Of a stretch of DNA of 64,000 bases, positions 10,501 through 21,563 are shown piece after piece. Both the position numbers and the translations under genes were made by a program. The stretch is from Talpa occidentalis (lineage: Eukaryota; Chordata; Mammalia; Eulipotyphla; Talpidae): assembly GCF_014898055.3 (NCBI RefSeq), contig NW_023601104.1, forward strand, positions 86,845,106-86,909,105, written 5' to 3'. Each line of letters starts with the position of its first letter. Within the stretch, counting starts at the first letter, position 1. The notes under the pieces are model-generated. The model was not told the DNA's origin, made no database searches, and worked only from the letters and a program-made list of their open reading frames with translations.

Positions 10501-10611
10501 TTGGGGTCAGAATGGGGCGTTTGCAATTGTATGGGGGAATATAAAAATAAAATTTAATATTTAAAAAAAAAATAAAAAAAAAAAAAAAAAAAAAGAAATA
10601 GAACATTATGA

Positions 10612-10934
10612 AAGAAAATTTTCAAATTGCTTAGAAGATGCATTCAGCAACTCTCATGTTTTAATGATTGGGGCTAAGACTGATGTGCCTAATACTTCCA
10701 GTTAATCCAGTTGATTAATTTAGTGAATGAGCAGAATTATCTTATCACATTTTACCATAAATAATGTATTTTATCTACCCAGTTGTAAAATTTTTATTTA
10801 CTTGTAATAAAAAAAACACATACAAGTAAAAACATCATTCTGAGGGCAATATAATTTTGAACTAGGTCTGCTTTTAACTAAAGAGGTATTATGGTTTTGC
10901 TTTCATTTTGGAAGCAGGTGTCTTTTGTTTCAAA
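10612..10934. other. AT-rich unique sequence between L1 and SINE
   Basis: Nothing recognisable. An A-rich run lies near 10808-10816. The stretch includes the left TSD of the next SINE (10927-10934). Confidence 0.5.
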
Positions 10935-11193
10935 AGATTTATTTATTTATGCATACAAGAACTGGGATATAGGCCAGAGGTGTGGGGGGTGAGAGGATTC
11001 ACCAGAGACAGAGAGGGGAGCAGAACAGACAGCTTGACTGAAATACACTGCAGAGGGGAGCAGCGGGCGAGTCAGGAGAAGTCTGCTTTGCCATGTGGGT
11101 AGCTCCCTGGCTGGGCATCAAACTTGTGCTGCAATGGCTGCAGATAGCTTCATAGGTTGCATCTTAACCCCTTGAGCCACCAGGGAGACCCTG
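10935..11193 (-). mobile_element. Type B SINE
   Basis: Tail complement AAAGATTTATTTATTTATGC on the left, then ACAAGAACTGGGATATAGGC, the body, and the head complement CACCAGGGAGACC. GTTTCAAA at 10927-10934 and 11194-11201 looks like its TSD. Confidence 0.9.
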
Positions 11194-11201
11194 GTTTCAA
11201 A

Positions 11202-11400
11202 TGCTGACTCCAAAATTCCTTGAGTTAACCTGGGCAAGAGCATGGTGAGGGGTGCATTATCATCTTCATTTTACAGAGTGTAAACGTAGATTTGCAAAAT
11301 TAAATGGGACAGTATATGTGAAGCACTGTTAGCAGCATACTTGCCCAAAAAAGGCATTCAGTAATTGGTAGCTATTAATAATCTGCTATTAATAATCCAT
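11202..11400 (-). repeat. Possible MIR relic
   Basis: ATTATCATCTTCATTTTACAGAG and later TAGCAGCATACTTGCCC...GGCATTCAGTAATTG have the look of MIR/L2 end sequence (cattttacaga; gcattcaataa). Weakly supported because of divergence. Confidence 0.4.
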
Positions 11401-12430
11401 ATTAATAGCAACAATGATAAGCAATTAGCTTCTTTATAGAGGAAATTAAATAAAAGATGGAATTCTGCAGTATTTCATCATTTTACAGGTATAAAACTTT
11501 ATTACATGTATGTTTATGGGTCCCAACAGAATCCCAGCTTAATTTTAAAACCCAGGAAAATGGATTTGCACCTCTCAATAACTTACAAAGAAACCTACCA
11601 TTCTTAGAGCTTTCTCTCAATGTCTTTTACTCATTGTTAACTGATACATCATTGCTACCTCTTCTAGCTCTCTACTGTTGCAATAAGTTACCCCAAACAA
11701 AAACTGAGATTGTTATGCTGAATGTTTTTACAGAGGTTCAGGGGCTCCACTTATGCAGTGTCTACATGAAATACACTCTTAATGTAAAGACATAGTTACT
11801 GAATCCCATTTTGTGTGTATTATCCATTGTATTGGACTTTTAAGTGCTAAATGTCTCAAATTCACCCTTATATCTTTTTTCCCCCACTTTTTAGAACATT
11901 TTTTTTATTGAGGTAACAATGATTTACCCATTTTTAAAAAATTCTAAAATAATAGTAACTGCTTAAGAGAATTGTTGCAAGGATTAAGAGTAAATGTTGT
12001 TGCATTGAGCATTTAACATATTGGTTGGGATATGGTATGGGTTCAGCTAGGGATGCTAAGCATACGCATGCATGTGTATATACACACATCTATAAATGTT
12101 CAATCAATCATATTTTTCATCAGTTCAAATTCTGAATGTAATTTTAAAAATGTACAGAATATATCTAATTGTTCCTTTGGGGAATTGTTTTAATTTCATG
12201 ATTTCTTAGTTGCTTGGTGTGGATAAATCTCATATAAAACACACAATCTTGTGGAAACATTTATTGTCATCAAACATTTGTATTGTTATCACAAATTTTA
12301 AGAAGTTGTATAAAATAAAAATAAATAGTTCAATGATAGATTCAAATGAAGGATCAAATTTAGATGTGGGTTAGGGTTAAAGGTATGTGAAGTAATATTA
12401 GATTGAAAATAAAAACAAGTTGAATGAACT
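11400..12430. other. Mostly unique AT-rich sequence with old fragments
   Basis: At 11880-11960 TTTTTTATTGAGGTAACAATGATTTACC resembles the edge of an L1 3' UTR in reverse. An open frame of 112 codons at 11457-11795 (plus) has no recognisable domain, no family resemblance and ordinary AT-rich composition, so I treat it as chance. Near 11680 TTGCAATAAGTTACCCCAAACAAA resembles an old repeat that I cannot name. Confidence 0.5.
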
Positions 12431-13240
12431 GGGCATAGAGAGAAACTTTCTAGACAGCATTAAAGCATGTGAAGGCCCTGAAATAAGCAATATCTTGTTC
12501 TATTCAAAACCCTAAGGAATATAGGTGTGCAGGAATGGAGCAAGATGAGGAAGCAGAGGTGGTCAGCCATCTGCTGAAAAGCTGGGATAGGAAGTTTATG
12601 TTGAATACTTACGATTTTTTCTCAAGAAACATCACTCTGTGGTGGTGCAGAGAACAAATTAGAGTAGGCCAATGAGCACATGAATTATCGTAGTCCAAGC
12701 AAAAGATGATGGTGGCCTGGACAAGGATGGTGGCAGTGGAGAGGAAGAGGATCCTTTTCATATATGTGAGGGTAGTGGAATCAACAGGACATGGTGAGGG
12801 TTAGAAGTGGGTGATGAGAAAGGAAGGTATCATGGGTGATACCCCTCGCATAGCTGGGATTTGTTGAGGTCCCATTTACTGACTCAGCAAATACCAGAGG
12901 AGTGATAGATTTTAGGAGGAGATCTAGATTTCAGTTTTGGCTATTGAAGTAGGGAGATACATGTGAGACATCTGAGAGGAGGTGTCCAGTGGATCCACAC
13001 ATAAATGTCCCAACACTAAGAGAGAGGCCTTGGCTAGATATATACATTTAAGAGTTATTGAGTAAATCACCTGGGGAGAATGTAGAATGAAGAGAAGAGG
13101 ATATAGGACTTGTCCTAGAGAACTCCAGTGCTTAGAAATGGAGGAGAAGTTAGCAAAGGAGAACAGGATGACTGACAGCATGTATCACAGAGGTTGAGGG
13201 ATGCGTGTTCAGATAAGAAGGCCATGACCCTGTGGATGGC
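12430..13240 (+). repeat. Ancient purine-rich interspersed repeat, family not named
   Basis: The motif order GTAGTCCAAGCAAAAGATGATGGTGG, GACAAGGATGGTGGCAGTGG, TGAGACATCTGAGAGGAGGTGTCCAG and GGAGAATGTAGAATGAAGAG matches a mammal-wide repeat that I recognise by its phrases but cannot name with confidence. Related pieces occur at about 23985-24580 and 51940-52080. No coding potential. Confidence 0.5.
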
Positions 13241-14124
13241 TCTAAGGTGCAATGGCCACCATTTTAGCACGGTGTTATCAAATAAATGGGTACCTTTTGT
13301 CATTGGAATGTCAGCCCAAGGTCGCTAGGAGAAACAATTTTAGTGTTTATGTTCTACCACCCTGCTTCATATCACAGAATGAAATCTAAATGAAAATTGT
13401 GAGGCTAAATATAGTGCTTTGGCAGGAGGAGGTTGAAAAGGCATTGGGGGATGATTAGAAGTGGGGGTGATGAACTGTGAGTTCCTTTGTAATTCTGAGT
13501 CTATTTACCAAATCACATGGCCAAAAAAAGGGGGGGGCGGGCAGAGGGAGTGCAGCAGAGGAAGGAAACACATTTATGAAACAGAATAACATTATGTCCC
13601 TTAACTGCTGATGTTTTTGCTAAATGCTGGCAATATGCATTGACATTTAAAATCAGAATTCCTTAGTTTAGTATCTATCCTTGCAGCAAATCCAACATGG
13701 GAAAGCATCATTTACAAAATAAACCAGAGGGTTTTCACTCTGTGTTCAGAAATTGCAAGAAAGTTTGGTTGATAATACTGTGTGATCTATAGATTAAACA
13801 AATCATTCTATATTAACATTCAGTTTCTTGCCTTATAGCCACAAAATGATGCTCAATTATTGGAGGGAAGGAGGGTAATTTTCCAGCTGTTTCTTTTTAA
13901 ATGAGATGCTTTGTTTATTGTTGTTGCTTAACAGGTGATTACAAAATAAATGCATTAAATATTTAAGTGGTATGCGCCCTAAAATATTCACTTGTGCTGA
14001 TAAAAACTACAGATATTAAAGTCAGGAAAACTTGAAGACTATTCAAAGGTCAGGAAAATTTAAGACACACTATTCTTTTATTTTCTAAGATATTAAACTC
14101 TTAATATACGCCTAAAGGAAATAT
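13241..14124. other. AT-rich unique sequence
   Basis: Nothing recognisable beyond a G-rich run (GGGGGGGCGGGCAG) near 13531. No open frame above noise. Confidence 0.5.
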
Positions 14125-14400
14125 TCTTAAATCCACTTATTTTATTGAGGTAACACTGGTTTACATCACTTTATGTTTCAGCAGCAGAGGTCCACACCTC
14201 TTCAAATGTATGTTACCATACTGTGACACCACCAAAGCACCAATAATTTTCCACTGCAGTCCACTGGACCCCCTCTTTCCTTTGTTCCGGTGCCTCCCTC
14301 TGAGAGCCAAGGGTTTGTCTTGGTTTGGTGTTGTCTGTTTCTTTACTTTGGTTCATTGTATTCCACGAAGAACTCATTTTGTCATTTTAGTTGTGACTTA
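14125..14400 (-). mobile_element. Degraded L1 3' end, minus strand
   Basis: ATTTTATTGAGGTAACACTGGTTTACATCACTTTATG is the reverse of an L1 3' UTR edge, followed by GTCCACACCTCTTCAAATG and a pyrimidine-rich CCCTCTTTCC block. The same layout recurs at 52655-52850 and, more loosely, at 58135-58380. Confidence 0.65.
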
Positions 14401-14812
14401 TAAAAATCCATTTTTTTTACACCTACCTTCTTTTTGCTTTGTTTTTAATGCTTTCCTTTGTTCTAGGATGTTCACAGTTTTGTTCAGAGGGAAAATTGAT
14501 GTTTGTGAGAGAACTGTTTGTAACTAGAATTGCTATGAGAGAAAGATCGTAACAGAAACAAAAGAGCTGCTTTTGAGAGCTATAGAGTCTAGGTAGAGAG
14601 AGCTTCATTAGCGTAGTTGCTTTTATTTTTTTTGGTGAGGGGGCAGAGAAGCAAAGTGGTGTGATAAGTGAACATTATACTTAGAGTCAAGAGGTTTGGT
14701 TTTACATTTTAGCTATTGTGCTTACTGCTCTGGATCCTCAGTTTTCTTGGGTACTCTACTTTCTTTGATTTTAATTCACTGCTCCTTTACAAATTTCTTG
14801 TAAAGATTATAA

Positions 14813-15606
14813 GTGATGCAGTTTTAAAGAGCTTCTGCACAGCAAAAGAGACAATAATCAAAACAAAGAGAAACCCCAACGACTGGGAGAAAATTTTTGC
14901 ACCCAACACTAACAACAAAGGACTGATCACAAAAATCTACAAAGAGCTAATGAGACTCAACAAAAACTAAGAAAATAATCCAGTCAAAAAATGGGCAGAA
15001 GAGCTAAAAAGAAACTTCTCCAAAGAGGAAATACAAATGGCCACTAGACATATGAAAAAATGTTAAATGTCACTTGCAATCAGGGAAATGCAAACCAAAA
15101 CTACCATGAGATACCATCTCACACCAGTGAGAATGGCACATATTAAAAAAACTAGCAACAACAAATGTTGGCAAGGATGTGGAGAGAAAGGAACTCTCCT
15201 GCACTGCTGGTGGGAGTGCAAACTGGTCCAACCACTATGGAGAGCTGTGTGGAGATTCCTCAACCTACTAAAGATAGAGCTTCCATATGATCCAGCAATT
15301 CCACTCCTAGGTATTTACCCAAAGGACACAGAAACATCAATTCCAAAGAGCACCTGCACCCCTATGTTTATAGCAGCACTATTTACAATAGCTAAGCTTT
15401 GGAAACAACCCAAATGCCTAAAAATAGATGACTGGATCAAGAAGATGTGGTACATATATACCATGGAATATTACTCAGCATTCAAAAAAGATAAACACAT
15501 GCCATTTGCAGCAACATGGATGGCGCTGGAAGGGATGATGCTCAGCAAAAGCAGCCAGAAAGAAAAAGAAAAATACCGGATGGTCTCACTCATAGCAGGA
15601 ATCTAG
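14813..15606 (+). pseudogene. L1 ORF2 C-terminal third, with premature stops
   Basis: The frame contains conserved L1 ORF2 sequence: [17 protein letters not shown], then a stop at 14968-14970; [16 protein letters not shown], then a stop at about 15063; then an open frame to 15606. That last part includes [20 protein letters not shown], the Cys-rich motif [38 protein letters not shown] and a [10 protein letters not shown] end. The C-terminal Cys-rich segment is the proposed RNA-binding region of ORF2p. The endonuclease and catalytic RT core are absent through 5' truncation. Confidence 0.93.
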
Positions 15607-15776
15607 AAAACTTAAATAAGGGACCAGGAAAAAGAATAACTATAAGAAAGAAAAAAAATCAAAATCAACAAACAACTATGAACCAGAGTTACACTTTGGG
15701 GGGGGTGGGGAAAGGAGGGATTGGGATCAAAATCAGGAGGTTGCAATTGTATGGGGAATATAAAAATAAATTAAAA
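14813..15776 (+). mobile_element. Young 5'-truncated L1, with TSD
   Basis: About 960 bp of L1 3' end, starting inside ORF2 and running through the G-rich 3' UTR to a short A-rich tail. AAAGATTATAA at 14802-14812 and 15777-15787 is a perfect 11-bp TSD. A type A SINE begins immediately after the right TSD. The sequence is very close to the copy at 10.06-10.59 kb. Confidence 0.95.
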
Positions 15777-15787
15777 AAAGATTATAA

Positions 15788-16054
15788 TGGGCCTCCCTGG
15801 TGGCGCAGCGGTTGAGCTCTGGGCTGCGAAGCTGCCCGCAGCCTCTGCAGCGCCGGTTCGATCCCCGGCCGCCAGAGGAGGGTCCCACATGGCGCGCAGA
15901 CCTCTCCTGCCGCCCGCTGCTCCCCTCAGCAGTGTACTTCGTGCATCTGCCTGTTCTGCTCCCCGCTCTGGCTCTGGTGAATTCTCTCACCCTCCCGCGC
16001 TTCTGACTATACCCAGTGCTTGTATAAATAAATAAATAAATCATTAAAAAAAAA
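15788..16054 (+). mobile_element. Type A SINE, head-first, immediately after an L1 TSD
   Basis: Near-consensus type A in the readable orientation. The head GGGCCTCCCTGGTGGCGCAG contains an A-box-like region, and GGTTCGATCCC is the B box. A conserved CCCCTCAGCAGTGTACTTCG central part follows, then a tail with AATAAATAAATAAATC and an A-run. It was inserted one base after the right TSD of the L1. The CpG density argues for a recent copy. Open frames of 68-82 codons inside it are translations of the SINE. Confidence 0.94.
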
Positions 16055-16165
16055 CAAGAGAGGTCTGTTGCACCAAGTGGGTTAGCTCCTTGGCTGGGGA
16101 TCCAACTCAAACCTCAGTGGTGATATCACTTAGACTTAACCCATAGGCCACCAGGGAGGACCCTG
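16055..16165 (-). mobile_element. Type B SINE, head-side fragment
   Basis: GAGAGGTCTGTTGCACCAAG through GGCCACCAGGGAGGACCC is the head half of a type B SINE in reverse. The tail half is missing and the SINE at 15788 abuts it, so it was truncated before or during that insertion. Confidence 0.85.
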
Positions 16166-16222
16166 AGCAAGACTTCAATTGCTTCTCATAGGTGTTGATT
16201 TGTTATATCATTAGCTAAAATT

Positions 16223-16425
16223 CTTTTTTTCCCCAAAGATTTATTTATTTATTTATTTAACCGAAGTACACTGCTGAGGGGAGCAGCGGGCGCAGGAGAG
16301 GTCTGCGCGCCATGTGGGACCCTCACCCAATGGCCGGGGAGCAGCCGGGGATCGAACCGGAGCTGCAGAGGCTGCGGGCAGCTTCGCAACCCAGCGCTCA
16401 ACCGCTTTGCCATTGGGGAGGCCCA
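16223..16425 (-). mobile_element. Type A SINE with internal deletion, with TSD
   Basis: Tail complement TTTATTTATTTATTTA runs straight into ACCGAAGTACACTGCTGAGG. About 75-80 bp that normally follow the tail (the CACTGGGTACAG block to the GCAGGCAGAAGG block) are absent. The head half is intact. ATTAGCTAAAATT at 16210-16222 and 16426-16438 is a perfect 13-bp TSD. Confidence 0.92.
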
Positions 16426-16438
16426 ATTAGCTAAAATT

Positions 16439-18108
16439 TTTTTCTAATGCCTGCTGTGATTTCTTCTGTGCTCTAGAATTATTTAGAAATGCATGGCTAA
16501 TTATTCAGAAATGATTTTAATTTTTTTGTGAGTTACTGAGATTTGCTTTCATAAACCTGTATATAGTCAATTTAAATAACTATTCCATGTGTCTTTAAAG
16601 AATATGTGCTCTGTGCTTGTTTAACACAATATTTTATGTAAGTCACTAAGGTTATATAAATCAATAAAGTCAGTAAGATTTTAAATTATGTCATTTATAT
16701 CTTCTAACCTTATTAATTTCATAAGAATTTTATTATTTGCTTTTTCAGTATTCTTTTCTACCAGACAGAGTTATATTAAAACAAACACCTGCTTTGGTTG
16801 TGAACTGTCTTACAGCTGAGCATGGAGTGTTGAGAGACTCTAGATATTCAATTATAGGAATTTAGAGAAGGCAAATTATTGATATAAATGAAAAAAAAAG
16901 TGGTTGTGAATAAAAGGATGGACAAGTCCAAAAGAAAAGATGCTGAAAAAATAAATTCACATTAAAGGAACTTGGGAATATTTTATGACCTTGAAAGAGC
17001 AAAAGATTAAATATTGGAAGCTGATACAGACCTAGAAAGAAGTAGGACAATTTGCCAAGACATTGAAATGATGCTCTCCTGTAAGTTATGCAACAAAGAG
17101 AAAGAGGCATGGTACTGTTCAAACTACTCTTGCTGCTTTTCACAAAAACATGAAATATTTTAATTCTAAATATTTCTAATGTTTAAAATTACAGTGTGCT
17201 AAATAAATACTAGTTGTACTACTTTTGTTATTTATAACCAACAATAATATTTTGACAAGTTTTTAGAAGTCCCCAAATGACCATACTCTATTTTGTTAAG
17301 ATCACTGTATAGAATTTCAGCATGCAAAGAGTTTTCATTCTTCACTATCATGCAAAATAAGGATTGCCTGTATTTCAGTCCTCGTAAGACATTTTTTGTT
17401 TTGTCTTGTTCAGTCAAGGTTCATTTATATTGACTTTTTCTGTTGCTTTTCATTTTTTCCTGTACCACTATGCTACCATTTAAGATTATTTTGGAAAACA
17501 GTCTTAAATTACTGAAAACAATTGCTTTCCCTTTGCATTAAAAACTCCATTTTGTAGTCCCTTTAATAATAGTCAAATTATAATGAAGTCTCTCAATTTT
17601 TGTTGTTTTGATATATTTACATTTTCAAAGAACCTTTTTGCTAGGTTGGCAGTTATTTACCGTTGTTATTTTTCCTGTTTTACTCTTGCATAAAGCTTTT
17701 AATTGTTTTATGGATTCCATGATTGTTAAAAAGTCAGCTGTCAGTCTTATTGTTATTTCTTTGAAAATACTGTGAACTTTTCCTCCTCTTGGTGCTGTTT
17801 ATGATATTCAATTTGTCTTTGGTATTTAGTACTTTGAGGATGATGTACCTTGATGTGGTTTTCTTTATATTTATCCTTTAAGGGCTAGTGGTACTTCTTA
17901 CATTGTGATTTGATGTTTCCTAGGAGTTTTGAAGAATTCTCTTCAAATATTACTTCTCTCCATTCTTTCTTTTGTGATCCAATTAATTATAGGTATGCTA
18001 GCCGTTTCACTGTGCCATCTTCTTATTTTCTTTTTCTTTCCATGCTTCAGGCTGGTTATATTCTTTTGACTTTTCTAGGTAACTGATTAATTTCTGAGCT
18101 ATATTTAA
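16439..18108 (-). mobile_element. Very old L1M relic: ORF2 5' part then ORF1, minus strand
   Basis: 16440-16790 in reverse resembles the endonuclease-proximal part of L1 ORF2 (phrases such as AATTATTTAGAAATGCATGG and AAAGAATATGTGCTCTGTGC). 17560-18108 in reverse resembles the ORF1 region (GAAGAATTCTCTTCAAATATTACTTC). Their order is correct for one minus-strand L1. No frame survives. 16860-17400 cannot be aligned by eye. Confidence 0.6.
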
Positions 18109-18388
18109 AATTTTTTTTTTAAAGATTATTTATTTATTTATACAAGCACTGGGTACAGTCAGAAGCGTGGGAGGGTGAGAGAATTCACCAGAGCCAGGGT
18201 GGGGAGCAGAGCAGGCAGAAGGACTGAAGTACACTGCTGAGGGGAGCAGCGGGCGGCAGGAGAGGTCTGCGCGCCATGTGGGACCCTCCTCCGGTGGCCG
18301 GGGAGCAGCTGGGGATCGAACCGGCGCCGCAGAGGCTGCGGGCAGCTTTGCAACCCAGCGCTCAACCGCTGCGCCACTGGGGAGGCCC
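18109..18388 (-). mobile_element. Type A SINE, with 15-bp TSD
   Basis: Full-length, CpG-rich copy. CTGAGCTATATTTAA at 18094-18108 and 18389-18403 is a perfect TSD. It interrupts the old L1M. Confidence 0.95.
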
Positions 18389-18880
18389 CTGAGCTATATT
18401 TAATTTGTTGTTAAACTCATGCTAAGATTTTACTTCAGTCATTGAGATTTTAAGTTTTAGTTTTCATTTGATTCTATAAAATTTTCCAGGTTAATCTAAA
18501 ATGTTCTATCTTGCCTCTCAAAACTTGAATATATTTATTACCATTACTTTAAAGTCTGTTTCTGGGTCTCCTGTGGGTCATTTTCTGTTGTTTGTTTTCT
18601 TCTCATAATTTTCTCCATATGCTCTTTGTCATGCTTTGTTATTGTCTTAATTGATTCTGAGGTAGGCTTTAGTCTTTGTGAAGATTGATCTATTTCTCAG
18701 TATCCCATACTCTCAGAAGGAAGCTCCTTAGGGGCCCTAGCTAAAATCCTGGGGAGTTTAGTAGAAACCAAGCTCCTTAGTAAACTTTAGTAACTCCAAT
18801 TTTTGTTTTGTTTTGTTAGCTATAAAACTGTCTAAATCTCTGTTCAGTCTCATCAACTTATTCATTATGAGTTTGGGTTT
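18389..18880 (-). mobile_element. Continuation of the old L1M (ORF1/5' region)
   Basis: Phrases such as TTCATTTGATTCTATAAAATTTTCC, TTTAAAGTCTGTTTCTGGGTC and CATATGCTCTTTGTCATGC are typical of the reverse strand of old L1M ORF1/5' sequence. The edge with the following L1 piece is unclear. Confidence 0.5.
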
Positions 18881-19660
18881 TTTGTTTGATTTAGATTATG
18901 TATGTATTTGTTTATTTTATATTATACATATACATATAAACTCTATATAGAATATATCTATATATAATTATATATAAAATTATATATGCATATATGTGTG
19001 TGTATATTTAATTTTCCACATTTGCTTTACCCATCAGTGGACACCAGTTGTTTTGCTGTTGTGGTTATTGTAAATAGTGCTGCAATAAACACATTTATCT
19101 TTTAACTGTACTTCTGGGGATTTTTTTGATAAATACTCAGAAGTGGGTATCTGGATCATATGGGATTTCTAGTTTTAATTTTAAAGACCTTTCTATATAC
19201 TGTTTTCTATAATGACTACACCAATTTACATTTCTACCAACAGTGCAGGAAGGTAGCCTCCCCACCACTTGTTTCTTTCTGAAAATAGCCATTCTAACAA
19301 TTGTGAGGTGATATCTCAATGTAGTTTTGATTTGCATTTCTCAGAGGATAGTGATGTTGAGCAAACTTTTCACATACCTGTTGGCCATCTTAATGTCTTC
19401 TTTGGAAAAATGTCTATTCAGATATTTTTCCCATTTTTAAAATTGTATTTTTTTCTATTAAAGTGTGAGCTTTATATATACAAGATATTAGCCCTTTATC
19501 AGAATGATTCGCAAATGTCTTCTCTTATTGAATAGGTTGTCTTTTGATTTTGTTAGGTTTCCTTTGCTGTTCAGAAGATTTTTTATTTTGATGTCACACT
19601 AGTTTATTTTAAAGGCTTTTGTTGCCTTAATTTTTATTATTTCACTAAGAAAATAGAATT
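18881..19660 (-). mobile_element. Old L1M relic, ORF2 3' part, minus strand
   Basis: In reverse this encodes fragments of the ORF2 C-terminal region (MQIKTTLRYHLTIVRMAIF and an EIPYDPD-type segment at 19337-19137), with stops and indels. It also shows the common complement phrases ATTGTAAATAGTGCTGCAATAAAC and AGAAGTGGGTATCTGGATCATATGG. An AT microsatellite (TATATA/ATATGTGTGTG) lies at 18920-19010. Confidence 0.8.
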
Positions 19661-19759
19661 AACATTTTTAAATACATGCTTCTTCAAAGAGCATGTGATT
19701 ATGCATGCAAAGCTTTTTATAACTTATACTAGAGAAATTAAAGAAGAAGAATGTTTATG

Positions 19760-19940
19760 AAATGTATTGACTAATTTTAATATGCTGGGCACTGTTTTAA
19801 ATGCTCACTATCAAAATTTGCAATTACTATGGAAAGTGGAAACTCTTTTTACTCTTACTTAACAAATAAGGAAACTAAGGCTAAGAAAGATTACATAATT
19901 TTTCCAAGGTTAGATAGCTCATAGGCTCAATTCATCCCTG
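19760..19940 (+). repeat. MIR SINE relic
   Basis: TATGCTGGGCACTGTTTTAAATGC, AACAAATAAGGAAACTAAGGC and TTTTCCAAGGTTAGATAGCTC follow the MIR order (gccaggcactgttctaagc; gaggaaactgaggc; ccaaggtcacacagct). Confidence 0.8.
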
Positions 19941-20560
19941 ACCAACTTCAAGCAAGTTCTAAACATCACTCCTGTTCTGATCACATGAAGCTGCATTTCC
20001 CTTCCAAACTGAGAGAAATAATGTTAGCTTTGAAGAGTCTTTCACTGGTCCTGGACTCAAGTAGTTTATCAGCAATTAAGCAGTTTACTTATTGATTGAC
20101 CCCCAATAAAATCTGCTAGCACAACAGTAGTATAATACAATGACAAATCAAGAAGAGGAGTTCTTATTTTTCTTTAACTTTCAGCCATGGAATTGAGAAT
20201 TCGTGTGAATTAATATAAACTAGGAATAAGACTGTCACAAACAACAAATTTGACTCATGATTTTGAAATCAGCTGTTTTCACCATCCCGTGCCCAATTAT
20301 CAAGCAAGAGTGGCTGTGATTGGGTCTATGCTCACTTTTCACTGTACTTACATGTGAGTTACTTTACTCAAGTTGTAGAAGGAATGTGACTCCAACCGCT
20401 GCAGAGTTGCATCTATTGACAAGTAGCTGAATGTCACAAAAATATAAGAAAGAGAAGAACGTTAGCCGGGTTGTGAACTCCACACTGACCATTCATTTTG
20501 ACGTAACTTCTTTGACAGTGGCTTCCTAGATCATGCAACAAATCATGCTCTTGGTTTCTC
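19941..20560. other. Unique sequence, nothing recognised
   Basis: No open frame above 60 codons and no repeat signature I can name. Confidence 0.5.
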
Positions 20561-20945
20561 TCTAATCATGTTAAAATTAGTTAATACTTTTTGTCAGATC
20601 TCATGATACCTGGAAGTTTCCCAGTACATTACATTCTATTCATCCCTCAACTTTTATTTAGCTGCTACTTCCTTCAGAGGCTTTCCCCAAATTTCCTATC
20701 TAGATCAAATTCCTATAAGATATCTTCAGCACCATGCAGTTTCCCTTCCACTAATTATCACAGTGTAGTTTTGTGAATGTTTGGATGATATTTGGTTTAT
20801 GTTGTTTAGTTAGTCTAACTTCTCCAAAATGGTTAATTCTGTCTGTTTTTGGTGACCATTGAATCTTGAATGGTTTTCGTAGTGCTTGACATTTAGTAGG
20901 CTCTCAGTAAAGGTGTATTGGGCAAATGAATGAATGAGTGAGCAA
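20560..20945 (+). repeat. L2 LINE 3'-end relic
   Basis: CTTCCTTCAGAGGCTTTCCCC, a run resembling TTATCACAGTG, then GTGCTTGACATTTAGTAGGCTCTCAGTAAAGGTGTATTGGGCAAATGAATGAATG is the classic L2 3' end, finishing in GAATG repeats. Confidence 0.8.
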
Positions 20946-21387
20946 ATAGGTGACTTAAAATAGCAAAAAATGAAAGACATTCATTGAATGAATAAGAGGC
21001 ACTTTTAACGGAGTACCTAAGAGCATGGGGTTAGAAATGTGTATTCAAAGAAGATGAAGAGAAATCCACAACTTTGTAGTGGAATATCCATAGGGTGATG
21101 ACTACATCTTCCATTAATACTTCCTTTATTGATTTTAATGAGGGTGAAAATTTAAGGTTCATCTTGAACTTTGTAAGCAAAAGATAAATCTACTAAAAGC
21201 TTTAAGTACTAAAAAAGAGAAACTTCTAAATGTAATTTGTTAAGGATACATAAGAATGATGTTTCAAATTCCATTTTGTGTGTGACTAATGCAGCCAAGT
21301 TCAATGACTGGTTTTTATTGAAAGACATTTCTATGACATTTGGGGAAATTGATGATTAACAGATGGTATTTATCTGTGGCCATAACA
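20946..21387. other. Unique AT-rich sequence
   Basis: Nothing recognisable. Confidence 0.5.
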
Positions 21388-21563
21388 GAGCTTCTTAACC
21401 TTGGCCAAGCAATTGAACTACCTCGGCGGCTTTTGAAATATACAAATGTTTGAGACCCAGTTCAGGGTAATTAAATCAGATTATGAGGAATGGAGCAAAC
21501 ATTTTTATTTCTAAAATGCTTCCCAGATGATTATAATTTGCAGGCAGAATTGAGAAGCACTGA
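21388..21563 (+). mobile_element. MER5A-like hAT non-autonomous DNA transposon relic
   Basis: It begins AGAGCTTCTTAACCTTGGC and ends GAATTGAGAAGCACTG, an imperfect terminal inverted pair. The middle (AGACCCAGTTCAGGGTAATTAAATCAGA and CTTCCCAGATGATTATAATTTGCAG) matches the MER5 layout. Confidence 0.75.

Larger units (their letters stand above)
10059..10593 (+). mobile_element. Young 5'-truncated L1 (3' end only), with 18-bp TSD
   Basis: About 535 bp of L1 3' end: the last ~110 codons of ORF2, a G-rich 3' UTR and a long A-rich tail (10553-10593). The perfect 18-bp TSD AGAAATAGAACATTATGA flanks it at 10041-10058 and 10594-10611. An intact tail and perfect TSD indicate a recent insertion. It closely matches the copy at 14.8-15.8 kb, so both come from one recently active L1 lineage. 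Confidence 0.96.

Noticed and set aside
11457..11795. 112-codon plus-strand frame in AT-rich DNA
   Set aside because: No domain, no codon-use contrast with its surroundings and no neighbouring exon signals. Length alone is not convincing in 64 kb.
15788..16110. tRNA-like sequence with A and B boxes (also in every type A/B SINE)
   Set aside because: The head resembles tRNA-Glu but is fused to a SINE body and tail, with TSDs at many copies. It is not a tRNA gene.
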